Positions 25,808 to 36,109 of a stretch of 64,000 nucleotides of DNA are shown one piece after another. The position numbers were made by a program, and so were the translations under genes. Where the stretch lies: assembly GCF_900107395.1 (NCBI RefSeq), contig NZ_FNPW01000003.1, positions 236,632 to 300,631 of the forward strand, read 5' to 3'. The notes beneath the pieces were generated by a model. It was not told the DNA's origin and made no database searches. It saw only the letters and a list, made by a program, of their open reading frames with translations. How positions within the stretch are numbered: position 1 is the stretch's first letter; every line of letters starts with the position of its first letter. The DNA comes from Pseudomonas sp. NFIX28 (lineage in GTDB: Bacteria > Pseudomonadota > Gammaproteobacteria > Pseudomonadales > Pseudomonadaceae).

Positions 25808-27102
25808 TGATTCAACGCTCCTGGCGGTATGTTTTAGCCACCTTGGTGGTGTTTGCCCTGATAGCGGGAGGCGGCTACTGGTTCTGGAACCGTCCGGCGC
25901 CGCAACCGACCCTGGAACACTTGGCCCAGGCCGACGGCTCGACCCTGACCCGTGTTACCCCGGCCACCCAGGCCAAGGCCCGGGTGGCCGTCGCCGTGCT
26001 CGCCGACGAAGCCCTGACCGACAGCCAACTCCTGGCCCTGAGCCGTGGCGGCGCGGCGCAGATCGTCCAGGTAATCCTGCCCAAGGATGACTGCAAGCTG
26101 CAGGAGCAAGTCCTGCAGAACGCATTGGGCCAACTCAAGGGCGCGGCGACCCTGGTCAGCGGCATCGGCCCTGGCGCCGCCCTGGCCTGGCGCTGGATCG
26201 CCACGCAGAACGACGACCAGGCCCAGGCCGTGTCGGTGGGCTTTACCATCAACCCGGCCCCGGGCTGCACCGATCCATTGCCCAAGACCCTGGCCCATGG
26301 CCACTGGCTGGTAGCCTGGAACGACAACCCGGATGACGAGAGCGCCGGTTTCGTGCGTGACACGCCCAACGCCACCACCAGCATCAGCGACTACGACATT
26401 CACCTGCCGCAGGTGCTGAACAACGAACTGCGCAAGCTGCTGGTGGGTTCGGACAATGGCGGCCTGAACATCCCGGTGGTCGAAGTACCGGCCGGCCAGG
26501 CCAAGGACACCGTGACCCTGTTCCTCTCCGGCGACGGCGGCTGGCGCGACCTGGACCGCGACGTGGCCGGCGAGATGGCGAAGATCGGCTATCCGGTGGT
26601 CGGCATCGACACCCTGCGCTACTACTGGCAGCACAAGACCCCGGAACAGAGCGCCACCGACCTGAGCGAACTGATGCAGCACTACCGGCAGAAATGGGGC
26701 ACCAAGCGCTTCGTGCTGACCGGCTACTCATTCGGCGCCGACGTGTTGCCAGCCATCTACAACCGCCTGCCGGAAGCCGAGCAGCAGCGGGTCGACGCGA
26801 TTATCCTGCTGGCCTTCGCCCGCACCGGCAGCTTCGAGATCGAAGTCGAAGGCTGGCTGGGCAACGCCGGCAAGGAAGCCGCCACCGGCCCGGAAATGGC
26901 CAAGCTGCCCGCCGCCAAGGTGGTGTGCATCTACGGCGAGGAAGAAGTCGACGAAAGCGGTTGCACCGACAAGACCGCCGTGGGCGAAGCCATGAAACTG
27001 CCGGGCGGCCACCACTTCGACGAAAACTACCCGGCCCTGGCCCAGCGCCTGGTCAACATCATCGAGAAACACCAGGGCAAGGCCAAGGTCGCCGAAGAGT
27101 GA
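25807..27102 (+). CDS. AcvB/VirJ-family aminoacyl-phosphatidylglycerol hydrolase
   Basis: 431 residues. A single N-terminal helix (YVLATLVVFALIAGGGYWFW) is an uncleaved or signal-like anchor, placing the enzyme in the periplasm. Two alpha/beta-hydrolase halves follow; the C-terminal one has the nucleophile elbow GYSFGA (near residue 310), LFLSGDGGWRDLDRDVA, and His in GGHHFDENYPAL. P. aeruginosa PA0919 and Agrobacterium AcvB hydrolyse aminoacyl-PG, reversing MprF. The stop/start overlap TGATG with mprF means the synthase and hydrolase are made together, a lipid turnover module. Confidence 0.85.
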   Translation: MIQRSWRYVLATLVVFALIAGGGYWFWNRPAPQPTLEHLAQADGSTLTRVTPATQAKARVAVAVLADEALTDSQLLALSRGGAAQIVQVILPKDDCKLQEQVLQNALGQLKGAATLVSGIGPGAALAWRWIATQNDDQAQAVSVGFTINPAPGCTDPLPKTLAHGHWLVAWNDNPDDESAGFVRDTPNATTSISDYDIHLPQVLNNELRKLLVGSDNGGLNIPVVEVPAGQAKDTVTLFLSGDGGWRDLDRDVAGEMAKIGYPVVGIDTLRYYWQHKTPEQSATDLSELMQHYRQKWGTKRFVLTGYSFGADVLPAIYNRLPEAEQQRVDAIILLAFARTGSFEIEVEGWLGNAGKEAATGPEMAKLPAAKVVCIYGEEEVDESGCTDKTAVGEAMKLPGGHHFDENYPALAQRLVNIIEKHQGKAKVAEE

Positions 27103-27121
27103 TCTGAGCGGCCCAGACAAG

Positions 27122-27154
27122 GCCCCCGCTGCCCATCGGCACCGGGGGCTTTTT
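27122..27154 (+). terminator. Terminator of mprF-virJ operon
   Basis: GCCCCCG-CT-GCC / GGC-AC-CGGGGGC with CATC loop, then TTTTTAT. Confidence 0.9.
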
Positions 27155-27189
27155 ATGGCAGGCCGTTTTGTAGGGGAATCTCCAACAGA

Positions 27190-27550
27190 AAAGCCCCCGT
27201 CACTGGTGAAGTAACGGGAACCTTTGTTTTCGCGTAGGCGAAAAAAGTCGTGACATCGGATGACTCCCGCTGAGGGGGTAGGCAAACTCCGAATATTGCG
27301 TAAGGGGATGCGCTAGAGCGCGTTGCCGCCTTGTTGGCCTTCACTTCGGCGGGATAGGCTCCAGACGTCGCTGACCAATCAGTGACCGGGCTTGGAAACC
27401 CGAAGAGTCTGGGCAACTAGCACCCCATAGTGATTGCAGGCGAATTTAGCGCCTGCAATCCATCAGTTATGGCGGCTGTGCGTGGGAGACCTTCGGGTCT
27501 GCCGGTTTCCTGGATTCCCGGTTTTCCAACCTGCGTACAGCTGCCACCCA
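27190..27550 (+). ncRNA. Densely folded non-coding element upstream of DUF3077 gene (candidate structured RNA)
   Basis: Between the virJ terminator and the DUF3077 start are 444 non-coding bases packed with pairings. Seen: CCCGT/ACGGG (27196-27218); TTTTCGC/GCGAAAA (27227-27244); ACTCCC/GGGGGT (27263-27279); GCGC/GCGC (27310-27321); a three-way junction with outer stem CCAGAC/GTCTGG (27361-27412) holding GTCGCTGA/TCAGTGAC and CGGG/CCCG hairpins; an 11-bp stem GATTGCAGGCG/CGCCTGCAATC (27432-27460); and a 13-bp stem TGGCGGCTGTGCG/CGTACAGCTGCCA (27470-27482 with 27534-27546, two G-U) enclosing an AGACC-UUCG-GGUCU hairpin. No T-run ends any of these. The DUF3077 gene begins 52 bp later. It could be a leader RNA, a separate ncRNA or a mobile palindromic element. 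Confidence 0.45.
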
Positions 27551-27598
27551 TTCGCTTGGAAACGAACGTGGTAGCTCCTCAAATTCAGGAGTTGGACC

Positions 27599-27889
27599 AT
27601 GAACAATGCAGACCCGCCTCAACTTTCAAACCTGAAAACCGTAGGCGTCACCCCTTTCCTCTACCGCGCAGACCAGCCGCTGTTCCAGGTCAGCGCCGAC
27701 GTGCCGATTGGCGAGGCCTTGGCCCAAGCCTCCGACCTGTTGTCCCTGGCCAAGGCCTTTGCCGAGGACGCCGCCTACAGCAAAGACACCGACCGCCATG
27801 CCTGGGCCGCGTATTTTCTGACGGCCATGGGCAAGGCGGTGATTGATGATGTGGTGCAGGTGCTGCCCCCTCAGGCTGAAAAGCACTAA
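27599..27889 (+). CDS. DUF3077 family protein
   Basis: 96 residues, no signal peptide. The core PLFQVSADVPIGEALAQASDLLSLAKAFAEDAA and the HAWAAYFLTAMGKAVIDDVV helix match DUF3077, a family of small proteins found in many copies in Pseudomonas, of unknown function. AGGAG lies 8 nt before ATG 27599. It is monocistronic between the folded leader and a terminator. Confidence 0.85.
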   Translation: MNNADPPQLSNLKTVGVTPFLYRADQPLFQVSADVPIGEALAQASDLLSLAKAFAEDAAYSKDTDRHAWAAYFLTAMGKAVIDDVVQVLPPQAEKH

Positions 27890-27903
27890 AAGCCCTGAAA
27901 CGA

Positions 27904-27942
27904 AAAAGCCCCCGCTACCACAAGGCAACGGGGGCTTTTCGC
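27904..27942. terminator. Bidirectional terminator between DUF3077 gene and kup
   Basis: AAAAGCCCCCG / CGGGGGCTTTT, 11 bp, with A-run upstream and T-run downstream on both strands; serves the convergent genes. Confidence 0.92.
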
Positions 27943-27954
27943 TTTTGATCGGGC

Positions 27955-29856
27955 CTACATCTCGATCTGGGTACCCAGCTCGATCACCCGGTTCACCGGC
28001 AGCTTGAAGAAGCGCAGGTTGCCGTTGGCGTTCTTGAGCATGAAGGCGAACAGCGCCTCGCGCCAACGCGCCATGCCGACGAGTTTGGAGGTGATGACCG
28101 TCTCGCGGCTGAGGAAGTAGGTGGTGCGCATCGGGCTGAAGTCCAGCTCGTCCAGATGGCAGAGTTTCAGCGCTTCGGGCACGTCCGGCTCGTCGGTGAA
28201 ACCGAAGTGCAGGATCACCCGGAAGAAGCCTTCGCCATAGGAGTCCACCTCGAAGCGGCGCTGGGTCGGCACCCGTGGAATATCTTCATAGACCACGGTG
28301 AGCAACACCACTTGCTCGTGCAGCACCTGGTTATGCAGCAGGTTATGCAACAAAGCGTGAGGCACGGCATCGGGGCGCGCGGTGAGGAATATCGCCGTGC
28401 CCTGGACCCGATGCGGCGGTTGCAGGCGGATGCTGCTGATGAAGATCGGCAGCGGCAGCGCGCCCTCGTCGATGCGCTCCACCAACAGCTCCTTGCCGCG
28501 CTTCCAGGTGGTCATCAGCACGAACAGCGCAATCCCCGCCAATACCGGGAACGCGCCGCCCTGGAAGATCTTCGGCACGTTGGCGGCGAAGAACAGGCCG
28601 TCCACCAGCAAAAAGCCCAGCAGGATCGGCACCGTCAGCACCGGCGACCACTTCCACAGCAACAGCATGACCGCCGACACCAGGATGCTGGTGATCAGCA
28701 TGGTGCCGGTCACCGCCACGCCGTAGGCCGAAGCCAGCGCGCCGGAAGACTCGAAGCCCAGTACCAGGAGAATCACCCCGACCATCAGCGCCCAGTTCAC
28801 CGCGCCAATGTAGATCTGCCCCTGCTCCGCGCTGGAGGTGTGCTGGATGTGCATGCGCGGGATATAGCCCAGCTGGATCGCCTGGCGGGTCAGGGAGAAC
28901 GCGCCGGAGATCACCGCCTGCGAGGCGATCACGGTGGCCAGGGTCGCCAGCACCACCAGCGGGATCAGCGCCCAGCTCGGCGCCAGCAGATAGAACGGGT
29001 TGCGCGCCGCTTCCGGGTTCTCCAGGAGCAAGGCGCCCTGGCCGAAATAGTTGAGCACCAGCGCTGGCAGCACCAGGGCGAACCAGGCGCGGGCGATCGG
29101 CTTGCGCCCGAAGTGGCCCATGTCGGCGTACAGCGCTTCGGCGCCGGTCAACGCCAGGACCACGGCGCCGAGAATGGCCACGCCCATGCCCGGGTGCACG
29201 ATGAAAAAGCGCACGCCCCAGACCGGGTTCAGCGCCTGCAGCACTTCCGGGTGCTGGGCGATGCCGTAGATCCCCAGGCCGCCCAGGGTGACGAACCACA
29301 AGACCATCACCGGCCCGAACAACTTGCCGATGCGATCGGTGCCGTGTTTCTGGATCAGGAACAGCGCCACCAGCACGATCAGCGCCAGCGGCACGACCCA
29401 ATGCTCGAGCCCGTCGAAGGCGATCTCCAGGCCTTCTACCGCCGACAACACGGAAATCGCCGGGGTGATCATGCTGTCGCCATAGAACAAGGCCGCGCCG
29501 ATCAGGCCCAGGATGACCAGCACCGTCCGCAGCTTCGGATAGGGCGTCGACGCCCGCCGGGCCAGGGCGGTCAAGGCCATGATGCCGCCCTCGCCCTGGT
29601 TGTCGGCCCGCAGGATAAACAACACGTATTTGATCGAGACCACCCAGATCAGCGACCAGAAGATCAATGCAAGAATGCCGAATACACCGTCGTGGTTGAC
29701 CGGAACCCCGTAATGCCCCGCGAATACCTCCTTCAAGGTATACAGCGGGCTGGTGCCGATATCGCCATAAACCACCCCGACCGCCGCCACCAGCATCCCC
29801 AGGGGCCTGGCCCCGGAATGCTCGACGCCCACCGCCTGACTACTTGCCTGATCCAT
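27955..29856 (-). CDS. kup: Low-affinity potassium uptake protein Kup
   Basis: 633 residues, about 12 membrane helices followed by a cytoplasmic domain of about 190 residues. Kup/HAK signature [21 protein letters not shown] is near the N-terminus; [20 protein letters not shown] and [17 protein letters not shown] are also diagnostic. H+/K+ symport in the inner membrane, relevant at low pH or osmotic stress. A GGAG is 6 nt before ATG 29856. Confidence 0.95.
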   Translation of the reverse strand: MDQASSQAVGVEHSGARPLGMLVAAVGVVYGDIGTSPLYTLKEVFAGHYGVPVNHDGVFGILALIFWSLIWVVSIKYVLFILRADNQGEGGIMALTALARRASTPYPKLRTVLVILGLIGAALFYGDSMITPAISVLSAVEGLEIAFDGLEHWVVPLALIVLVALFLIQKHGTDRIGKLFGPVMVLWFVTLGGLGIYGIAQHPEVLQALNPVWGVRFFIVHPGMGVAILGAVVLALTGAEALYADMGHFGRKPIARAWFALVLPALVLNYFGQGALLLENPEAARNPFYLLAPSWALIPLVVLATLATVIASQAVISGAFSLTRQAIQLGYIPRMHIQHTSSAEQGQIYIGAVNWALMVGVILLVLGFESSGALASAYGVAVTGTMLITSILVSAVMLLLWKWSPVLTVPILLGFLLVDGLFFAANVPKIFQGGAFPVLAGIALFVLMTTWKRGKELLVERIDEGALPLPIFISSIRLQPPHRVQGTAIFLTARPDAVPHALLHNLLHNQVLHEQVVLLTVVYEDIPRVPTQRRFEVDSYGEGFFRVILHFGFTDEPDVPEALKLCHLDELDFSPMRTTYFLSRETVITSKLVGMARWREALFAFMLKNANGNLRFFKLPVNRVIELGTQIEM

Positions 29857-30187
29857 CCACCACTCCTACTACCCAGACCGGGGCTTCTTATAAAAGGCAT
29901 GACATTCAAGACAACGCCAAGCTTGCAAGACTCTCGTGAATGCCAATGCAGCATGCGCCCTTTTACTTACAGTTACAGACGTTCTCTTGACTATAAGAAT
30001 TCGCATGGGCGCAACGGCGCGAAGCATAGCGCAGCACTCGTCGTATTTCCCTGCATAAAGCTGGTCAAGTGCGTCGCCCATCGCTAGAATTGCGCACTTT
30101 TTGATCAGAGGCGCGCCAAGCGCCCGTCCGTCGCCAGCGGTTTTACCCAGACCGCCGAGCGACCCGACACCTATGCCGAGGTTAGAC
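29857..30187. other. Divergent kup-rimO intergenic region
   Basis: 331 bp, no credible gene. It holds the kup promoter (AT-rich 29960-30000) and, nearer rimO, TAGAATTGCGCAC at about 30085, resembling a -10 region. An apparent rimO extension to 30101 encodes 29 Pro/Arg-rich residues with no conserved character and is not accepted. Confidence 0.45.
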
Positions 30188-31525
<1,338 letters not shown>

Positions 31526-31530
31526 GGCGT

Positions 31531-31577
31531 AAAAAACCGCACAGCCCCGCTCTCTTCGCGAGATGCGGGGCTTTTTT
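31531..31577 (+). terminator. Terminator of rimO
   Basis: AGCCCCGC-TCTC / GAGATGCGGGGCT stem (31543-31572) preceded by AAAAAA and followed by TTTTTTA. Confidence 0.92.
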
Positions 31578-31629
31578 ACGTCTATCGTTTGCTCAGGACC
31601 CGATGCGTCACAGCAAAGGAGCAGTTGGC

Positions 31630-32103
31630 ATGCGCCATCATTCGGTCATTCATACCCCGAAACACAGCGACTACCCGGAGCTGACCCGGGTCTGGGAAGC
31701 CTCGGTACGCGCGACCCACGACTTCCTGCCGGACAGCTACATCGAACTGCTGAAGAACCTGGTGCTCAACCGCTACCTGGATGCGGTGATGCTGATCTGC
31801 ACCCGGGACCAGCGCCAGAACATCACCGGCTTTGCCGGGATTGCCGCCGGCAAGATCGAAATGCTGTTCATCGATCCCGCCCATCGCGGCCAGGGCCTGG
31901 GCAAGCAATTGCTCAGGTACGCCATCGAACACCTGCACGCCGACGAACTCGACGTCAACGAGCAGAACCCGCAAGCCCTGGGTTTCTACTTCAAGCAGGG
32001 CTTCGAGATCATCGGCCGTTCCGAGCACGACGGCATGGGCCAGCCTTATCCGCTGCTGCACATGCGCCTGAAACAGCCCCGGCAGCAGGCGCTGCGCGGC
32101 TAA
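31630..32103 (+). CDS. GNAT-family N-acetyltransferase
   Basis: 157 residues. Motif A for acetyl-CoA binding is LFIDPAHRGQGLGKQLL (about 85-100), followed by the NEQNPQALGFYFKQGFEIIGRS motif B; the architecture resembles YjaB-type acetyltransferases. Substrate unknown. AAAGGAG lies 9 nt before ATG 31630, preferred over ATG 31603, which has no SD and lies upstream of the conserved N-terminus. Confidence 0.85.
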   Translation: MRHHSVIHTPKHSDYPELTRVWEASVRATHDFLPDSYIELLKNLVLNRYLDAVMLICTRDQRQNITGFAGIAAGKIEMLFIDPAHRGQGLGKQLLRYAIEHLHADELDVNEQNPQALGFYFKQGFEIIGRSEHDGMGQPYPLLHMRLKQPRQQALRG

Positions 32104-32185
32104 AAGCCACAGCGGGCAAATGGACCCGCGATTAACCGGCGCCGGGCAGGTACAATGCCTGCCCCCTTTTGTTACGGCCCCTGTC

Positions 32186-32896
32186 ATGACTGACCCGATT
32201 CGTCTCTCCAAACGCCTCATCGAACTCGTCGGCTGCTCCCGCCGGGAGGCTGAGCTGTTCATCGAGGGCGGCTGGGTCACCGTGGACGGCGAGGTCATCG
32301 ACGAGCCGCAGTTCAAGGTCGACACCCAGAAAGTCGAGCTCGACCCGCAGGCCAAGGCCACCGCGCCCGAGCCGGTGACCCTGCTGCTGAACGTGCCGGC
32401 CGGCCAGGACGTCGACAGCGCCATGCAGTCGCTGAGCGCCGCCAGCCTGTCCGAGGAACACCGCTTCGGCAAACGGCCACTCAAGGGCCACTTCCTGCGC
32501 CTGACCGCCAGCGCCGACCTGCAAGCCAACGCCAGCGGCCTGCTGGTGTTCACCCAGGATTGGAAGATCCTGCGCAAGCTGACCGCCGACGCGGCCAAGA
32601 TCGAGCAGGAATACGTCGTCGAGGTGGAAGGCGAGATGGTCGCCCACGGCCTCAACCGCCTGAACCACGGCCTGACTTACAAGGGGCGGGAACTGCCGCC
32701 GGTCAAGGCCAGCTGGCAAAACGAAAACCGCCTGCGCTTCGCCATGAAGAACCCGCAACCGGGCGTGATCGCCCAGCTCTGCGAAGCAGTAGGCCTGAAG
32801 GTCGTGGCCATTCGCCGCATCCGTATCGGTGGAGTTTCCATCGGCAAGGTGCCGGTCGGGCAATGGCGCTACCTGTCCGCCAAAGAGAAATTCTAG
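32186..32896 (+). CDS. RluB/E/F-like rRNA pseudouridine synthase homologue lacking the catalytic Asp
   Basis: 236 residues: N-terminal S4 RNA-binding domain (IRLSKRLIELVGCSRREAELFIEGGWVTVDG), then a pseudouridine-synthase-fold domain (QEYVVEVEGEM, QPGVIAQLCEAVGLKVVAIRRIRIGG). The strictly needed GRLDxDTxGLL motif reads ADLQANASGLLVFT, so the catalytic Asp aligns with Gln. Isomerase activity is therefore doubtful and an RNA-binding or chaperone-like role possible. ATG 32186 is chosen; an in-frame start at 32120 adds a non-homologous tail. Confidence 0.8.
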   Translation: MTDPIRLSKRLIELVGCSRREAELFIEGGWVTVDGEVIDEPQFKVDTQKVELDPQAKATAPEPVTLLLNVPAGQDVDSAMQSLSAASLSEEHRFGKRPLKGHFLRLTASADLQANASGLLVFTQDWKILRKLTADAAKIEQEYVVEVEGEMVAHGLNRLNHGLTYKGRELPPVKASWQNENRLRFAMKNPQPGVIAQLCEAVGLKVVAIRRIRIGGVSIGKVPVGQWRYLSAKEKF

Positions 32897-32962
32897 GCCG
32901 ACACCCATTCAGACGCCGCGCTTGCCCGCGGCGCTCAACATGAACAGACCAGGACTGTAGAC

Positions 32963-33424
32963 ATGATTCATAACGATGTACTGCGCAGCGTGCGCTACAT
33001 GCTCGACATCAGCGACAAGAAAGTCGTCGAGATCATCAAACTGACCGGCTTCGACGTGAGCCTGAGCGACGTCGTCAGCTACCTGAAAAAGGACGAGGAA
33101 GAAGGTTTCGTGCATTGCCCGGACGAGGTCATGGCGCACTTCCTCGATGGCCTGGTGATCTACAAGCGTGGCAAGGACGAAAGCCGTCCGCCGCTGCCGA
33201 TCGAATTGCCGGTGACCAACAACATCATCCTGAAGAAGCTGCGGGTTGCCTTTGAGCTCAAGGAAGACGACATGCACGCCATCCTCAAGGCCGCCGACTT
33301 CCCGGTGTCCAAGCCCGAGCTGAGCGCGCTGTTCCGCAAGTTCGGCCACACCAACTATCGCCCGTGCGGCGACCAGTTGCTGCGCAACTTCCTCAAGGGC
33401 CTGACCCTGCGCATTCGCGGCTGA
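32963..33424 (+). CDS. DUF1456 (YehS) family protein
   Basis: 153 residues made of two similar all-helical halves (NDVLRSVRYMLDISDKKVVEI and NNIILKKLRVAFELKEDDMHAI), each ending with a short basic segment (FLDGLVIYKRGKDE, FLKGLTLRIRG). This internal duplication defines DUF1456/YehS. Function unknown; cytoplasmic. Confidence 0.88.
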   Translation: MIHNDVLRSVRYMLDISDKKVVEIIKLTGFDVSLSDVVSYLKKDEEEGFVHCPDEVMAHFLDGLVIYKRGKDESRPPLPIELPVTNNIILKKLRVAFELKEDDMHAILKAADFPVSKPELSALFRKFGHTNYRPCGDQLLRNFLKGLTLRIRG

Positions 33425-33557
33425 TACCCGGCCGATCCGCGGTGGCCACTCTCGGCCACCGCCATGCATGACCACTCATTCCCCCGCGCAATAATGGCTC
33501 CGCTCCCGGCGACTGACGACTAGGGTATGCACTGACCCTCAGCCCTCAGGATTCGCC

Positions 33558-34328
33558 ATGCATCCCTACTTTTCCCTGCAAGGCCGCACTGCCCTGGTGA
33601 CCGGTGGCACCCGTGGCATCGGCAAGATGATCGCCAAGGCTTTTGTCGAGGCCGGCGCCACGGTCTATATCTGCGCTCGCGATGCCGAGGCCTGCCAACA
33701 AACCGCCACGGAGCTCGGGGCACTCGGGCACTGCCATGCCCTGGCCGCCAACCTGGCAAGCGAAGACGGCATCCAGCAGCTCGCCGCGCACCTTCAAGCC
33801 CGGATCGGCCAATTGGACATCCTGGTGAACAACGCCGGTACCACCTGGGGCGCGCCGCTGGAAAGCTACCCGGTGAAAGGCTGGGAAAAAGTCCTGCAAT
33901 TGAACGTGACCTCGGTGTTCAGCTGCATCCAGCAAATGCTGCCGCTGCTGCGCAAGGCTGGCTCCGCGGCCAACCCGGCGCGCATCATCAATATCGGCTC
34001 GGTGGCCGGGATTTCTTCCTTCGGCGAACAGGCCTATGCCTACGGCCCGAGCAAGGCCGCGCTGCACCAACTGTCGCGAATCCTCGCCCGCGAACTGGTC
34101 AGCCAGCACATCAACGTCAACGTGATCGCCCCTGGGCGCTTTCCAAGCAAGATGACCCAGCATATCGGTAACGATGAACAGGCCCTGGCCGAGGACACGG
34201 CGCTGATCCCAATGAAACGCTGGGGCCGCGAGGAGGAAATGGCCGCCCTGGCCATCAGCCTGGCAAGCACCGCCGGCGCCTATATGACCGGGAACATCAT
34301 TGCGCTGGACGGCGGGTTCAGCCTCTGA
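33558..34328 (+). CDS. rhlG: SDR oxidoreductase, RhlG-like
   Basis: 256 residues, classical short-chain dehydrogenase. TGGTRGIG (NADP-binding, residues 15-22), NNAG (about 90), catalytic Ser in INIGSVAGIS, YxxxK in YAYGPSKAA, and the PGRFPSKMT loop. The start MHPYFSLQGRTALVTGG and later QLNVTSVFSCIQQMLPLLR closely match RhlG of P. aeruginosa, a beta-ketoacyl reductase of that name first linked to rhamnolipid synthesis, a link since questioned. No rhamnolipid genes are nearby, so role is open. Confidence 0.75.
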   Translation: MHPYFSLQGRTALVTGGTRGIGKMIAKAFVEAGATVYICARDAEACQQTATELGALGHCHALAANLASEDGIQQLAAHLQARIGQLDILVNNAGTTWGAPLESYPVKGWEKVLQLNVTSVFSCIQQMLPLLRKAGSAANPARIINIGSVAGISSFGEQAYAYGPSKAALHQLSRILARELVSQHINVNVIAPGRFPSKMTQHIGNDEQALAEDTALIPMKRWGREEEMAALAISLASTAGAYMTGNIIALDGGFSL

Positions 34329-34404
34329 ACCCGCAGCCTGCGGCAGCGGCTGCAGGTCCGCCCGGGTTATCATGGCGGCCCCTACCCCGTCTCGACTCCA
34401 GACC

Positions 34405-35100
34405 ATGACCTACAGCGTTTCCCCCATCGGCTTCGTGCGCTCCTGCTTCAAGGAAAAGTTCGCCATCCCGCGCCAGCCGCAGCTGGCCCCGGCGGCCCGT
34501 GGCGTGCTGGAGTTGGTGGCGCCCTTCGATCAGGGCGACGCGGTGCAGGGCCTGGAACAGGTGAGTCACGTCTGGCTGCTGTTCCTGTTTCACCAGGCGC
34601 TGGAAGACAAGCCACGGCTCAAGGTCCGCCCGCCGCGCCTGGGCGGCAACAAGTCCATGGGCGTATTCGCGACCCGCGCCACCCACAGGCCCAACGGCAT
34701 CGGCCAGTCGGTGGTCAAGCTGGACAAGGTAGAGGCCAATCGCCTGTGGATTTCCGGCATCGACCTGCTGGACGGCACCCCGGTTCTCGATATCAAGCCC
34801 TACGTGCCCTACGCCGACATCATCGACAGCGCCAGCAACAGCATCGCCAGCGCAGCGCCGGAGCTGATCCCGGTGCGCTGGAACGATAACGCCCTGCAAC
34901 AGGCCCATACACAGGCTCAGCGCCTGCAAGAGCCGCTGGTGGAGCTGATCGAACAATGCCTGGCCCAGGACCCGCGCCCGGCCTACCAGACGCCCACGCC
35001 GGAGCGCGAATACGGCGCGCAGTTCTGGGACCTGGATGTGCGCTGGCACTACCCGCAGCCGGGCCAGATCCTCGTGCTGGAAGTGGTTCCGGCGCGCTGA
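34405..35100 (+). CDS. trmO: tRNA (t6A37) N6-methyltransferase TrmO
   Basis: 231 residues. N-terminal TsaA/UPF0066 beta-barrel: PIGFVRSCFKEKFAIPRQP, HVWLLFLFH, GVFATRATHRPNGIGQSVVKL (SAM-binding) and LDGTPVLDIKPYVPYAD. The C-terminal domain is the small helical piece typical of gammaproteobacterial TrmO. It methylates N6 of t6A37 in tRNA-Thr(GGU). The in-frame start at 34300 lies partly in the SDR gene and is rejected. Confidence 0.92.
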   Translation: MTYSVSPIGFVRSCFKEKFAIPRQPQLAPAARGVLELVAPFDQGDAVQGLEQVSHVWLLFLFHQALEDKPRLKVRPPRLGGNKSMGVFATRATHRPNGIGQSVVKLDKVEANRLWISGIDLLDGTPVLDIKPYVPYADIIDSASNSIASAAPELIPVRWNDNALQQAHTQAQRLQEPLVELIEQCLAQDPRPAYQTPTPEREYGAQFWDLDVRWHYPQPGQILVLEVVPAR

Positions 35101-35117
35101 CCGGCAACCGGAAACGA

Positions 35118-35155
35118 AAAAGCCCGCGCTGCCTTCTCAGGCAACGCGGGCTTTC
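35118..35155. terminator. Terminator between trmO and fpr (bidirectional)
   Basis: AAAGCCCGCG / CGCGGGCTTT with an inner CTGCC/GGCA pairing; A-run on the left, TTTC on the right, between convergent genes. Confidence 0.88.
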
Positions 35156-35167
35156 TTGGGCCTTCAG

Positions 35168-35189
35168 CAGCGAGCTTGCTCGCCCCTAC
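35168..35189. repeat. Solitary REP-type palindrome
   Basis: GCGAGC-TT-GCTCGC followed by CCCTAC: the same core as the REP doublet at 4047-4131 but a single element, between convergent genes. Confidence 0.65.
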
Positions 35190-35194
35190 GTCGC

Positions 35195-35974
35195 TTACTT
35201 CTCGACGAAAGCGCGCTCGATCAGGTAGTCGCCCGGCTCGCGCATGCGTGGCGAAACGGTCAGGCCGAAGCTGTTGAGCACTTCGCTGGTCTCGTCGAGC
35301 ATGCTTGGGCTGCCGCACAGCATGGCGCGGTCGTCCTGCGGGTTGATCGGCGGCAGGCCGATATCGCTGAACAGCTTGCCGCTGCGCATCAGGTCGGTCA
35401 GGCGGCCTTCGTTCTCGAACGGCTCGCGAGTCACGGTTGGGTAATAAATCAGTTTTTCACGCAGCGCCTCGCCGAAGAACTCGTTCTGTGGCAGGTGCTC
35501 GGTGATGAACTCACGGTAGGCAACTTCGTTGACGTAGCGCACGCCGTGGCACAGGATCACTTTCTCGAAACGCTCGTAGGTTTCCGGATCCTGGATGACG
35601 CTCATGAACGGCGCCAGGCCGGTGCCGGTGCTGAGCAGATACAGATGCTTGCCAGGCTTCAGGTCGTCCAGTACCAGGGTACCGGTAGGCTTCTTGCTGA
35701 TGATGATCTCGTCGCCTTCCTTCAGATGCTGGAGCTGGGAAGTCAACGGGCCATCAGGCACCTTGATGCTGAAGAACTCGAGATGCTCTTCCCAGTTCGG
35801 GCTGGCAATCGAGTAAGCGCGCATAAGCGGGCGGCCATTGGGTTGTTGCAGGCCGATCATCACGAACTGACCGTTCTCGAAGCGCAGGCCCGGATCGCGG
35901 GTGCACTTGAAGCTGAACAGAGTGTCGTTCCAGTGATGAACACTGAGGACACGCTCGTGGTTCATGTTGCTCAT
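35195..35974 (-). CDS. fpr: Ferredoxin/flavodoxin-NADP+ reductase
   Basis: 259 residues. FAD-binding motif RAYSIASPNWEE (about 50), LSTGTGLAPFMSVIQDPETYERF for NADP binding, and LCGSPSMLDET near the C-terminus, ending FVEK, as in bacterial-type FPRs. Moves electrons between NADPH and ferredoxin/flavodoxin in oxidative-stress defence. Start MSNMNHERVLSVHHW at 35974; an in-frame extension to 36040 would enter the shared promoter. It is divergent from the finR homologue, the known Pseudomonas arrangement in which FinR activates fpr under oxidative or osmotic stress. Confidence 0.95.
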   Translation of the reverse strand: MSNMNHERVLSVHHWNDTLFSFKCTRDPGLRFENGQFVMIGLQQPNGRPLMRAYSIASPNWEEHLEFFSIKVPDGPLTSQLQHLKEGDEIIISKKPTGTLVLDDLKPGKHLYLLSTGTGLAPFMSVIQDPETYERFEKVILCHGVRYVNEVAYREFITEHLPQNEFFGEALREKLIYYPTVTREPFENEGRLTDLMRSGKLFSDIGLPPINPQDDRAMLCGSPSMLDETSEVLNSFGLTVSPRMREPGDYLIERAFVEK

Positions 35975-36109
35975 GTACGGGGGACTCCTGGAAAGTTGTC
36001 GGCGCACGCTCTGCGGCAGGCGAGCCGAGCGCAATTGCACAGCATTCTAATGGCGGCGACAATATCTGTTAACTGGATTATTAAGATAAGGGTTATCGGT
36101 TATATCGAT

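Noticed and set aside
27153..27416. 87-codon minus-strand frame in the folded region
   Set aside because: Its start is a TTG without SD and it covers stem-loops; the base-pairing pattern explains the sequence better than protein coding.
28156..30087. 643-codon plus-strand frame across kup
   Set aside because: Antisense of Kup; extreme His/Gln/Arg/Asp composition without motifs.
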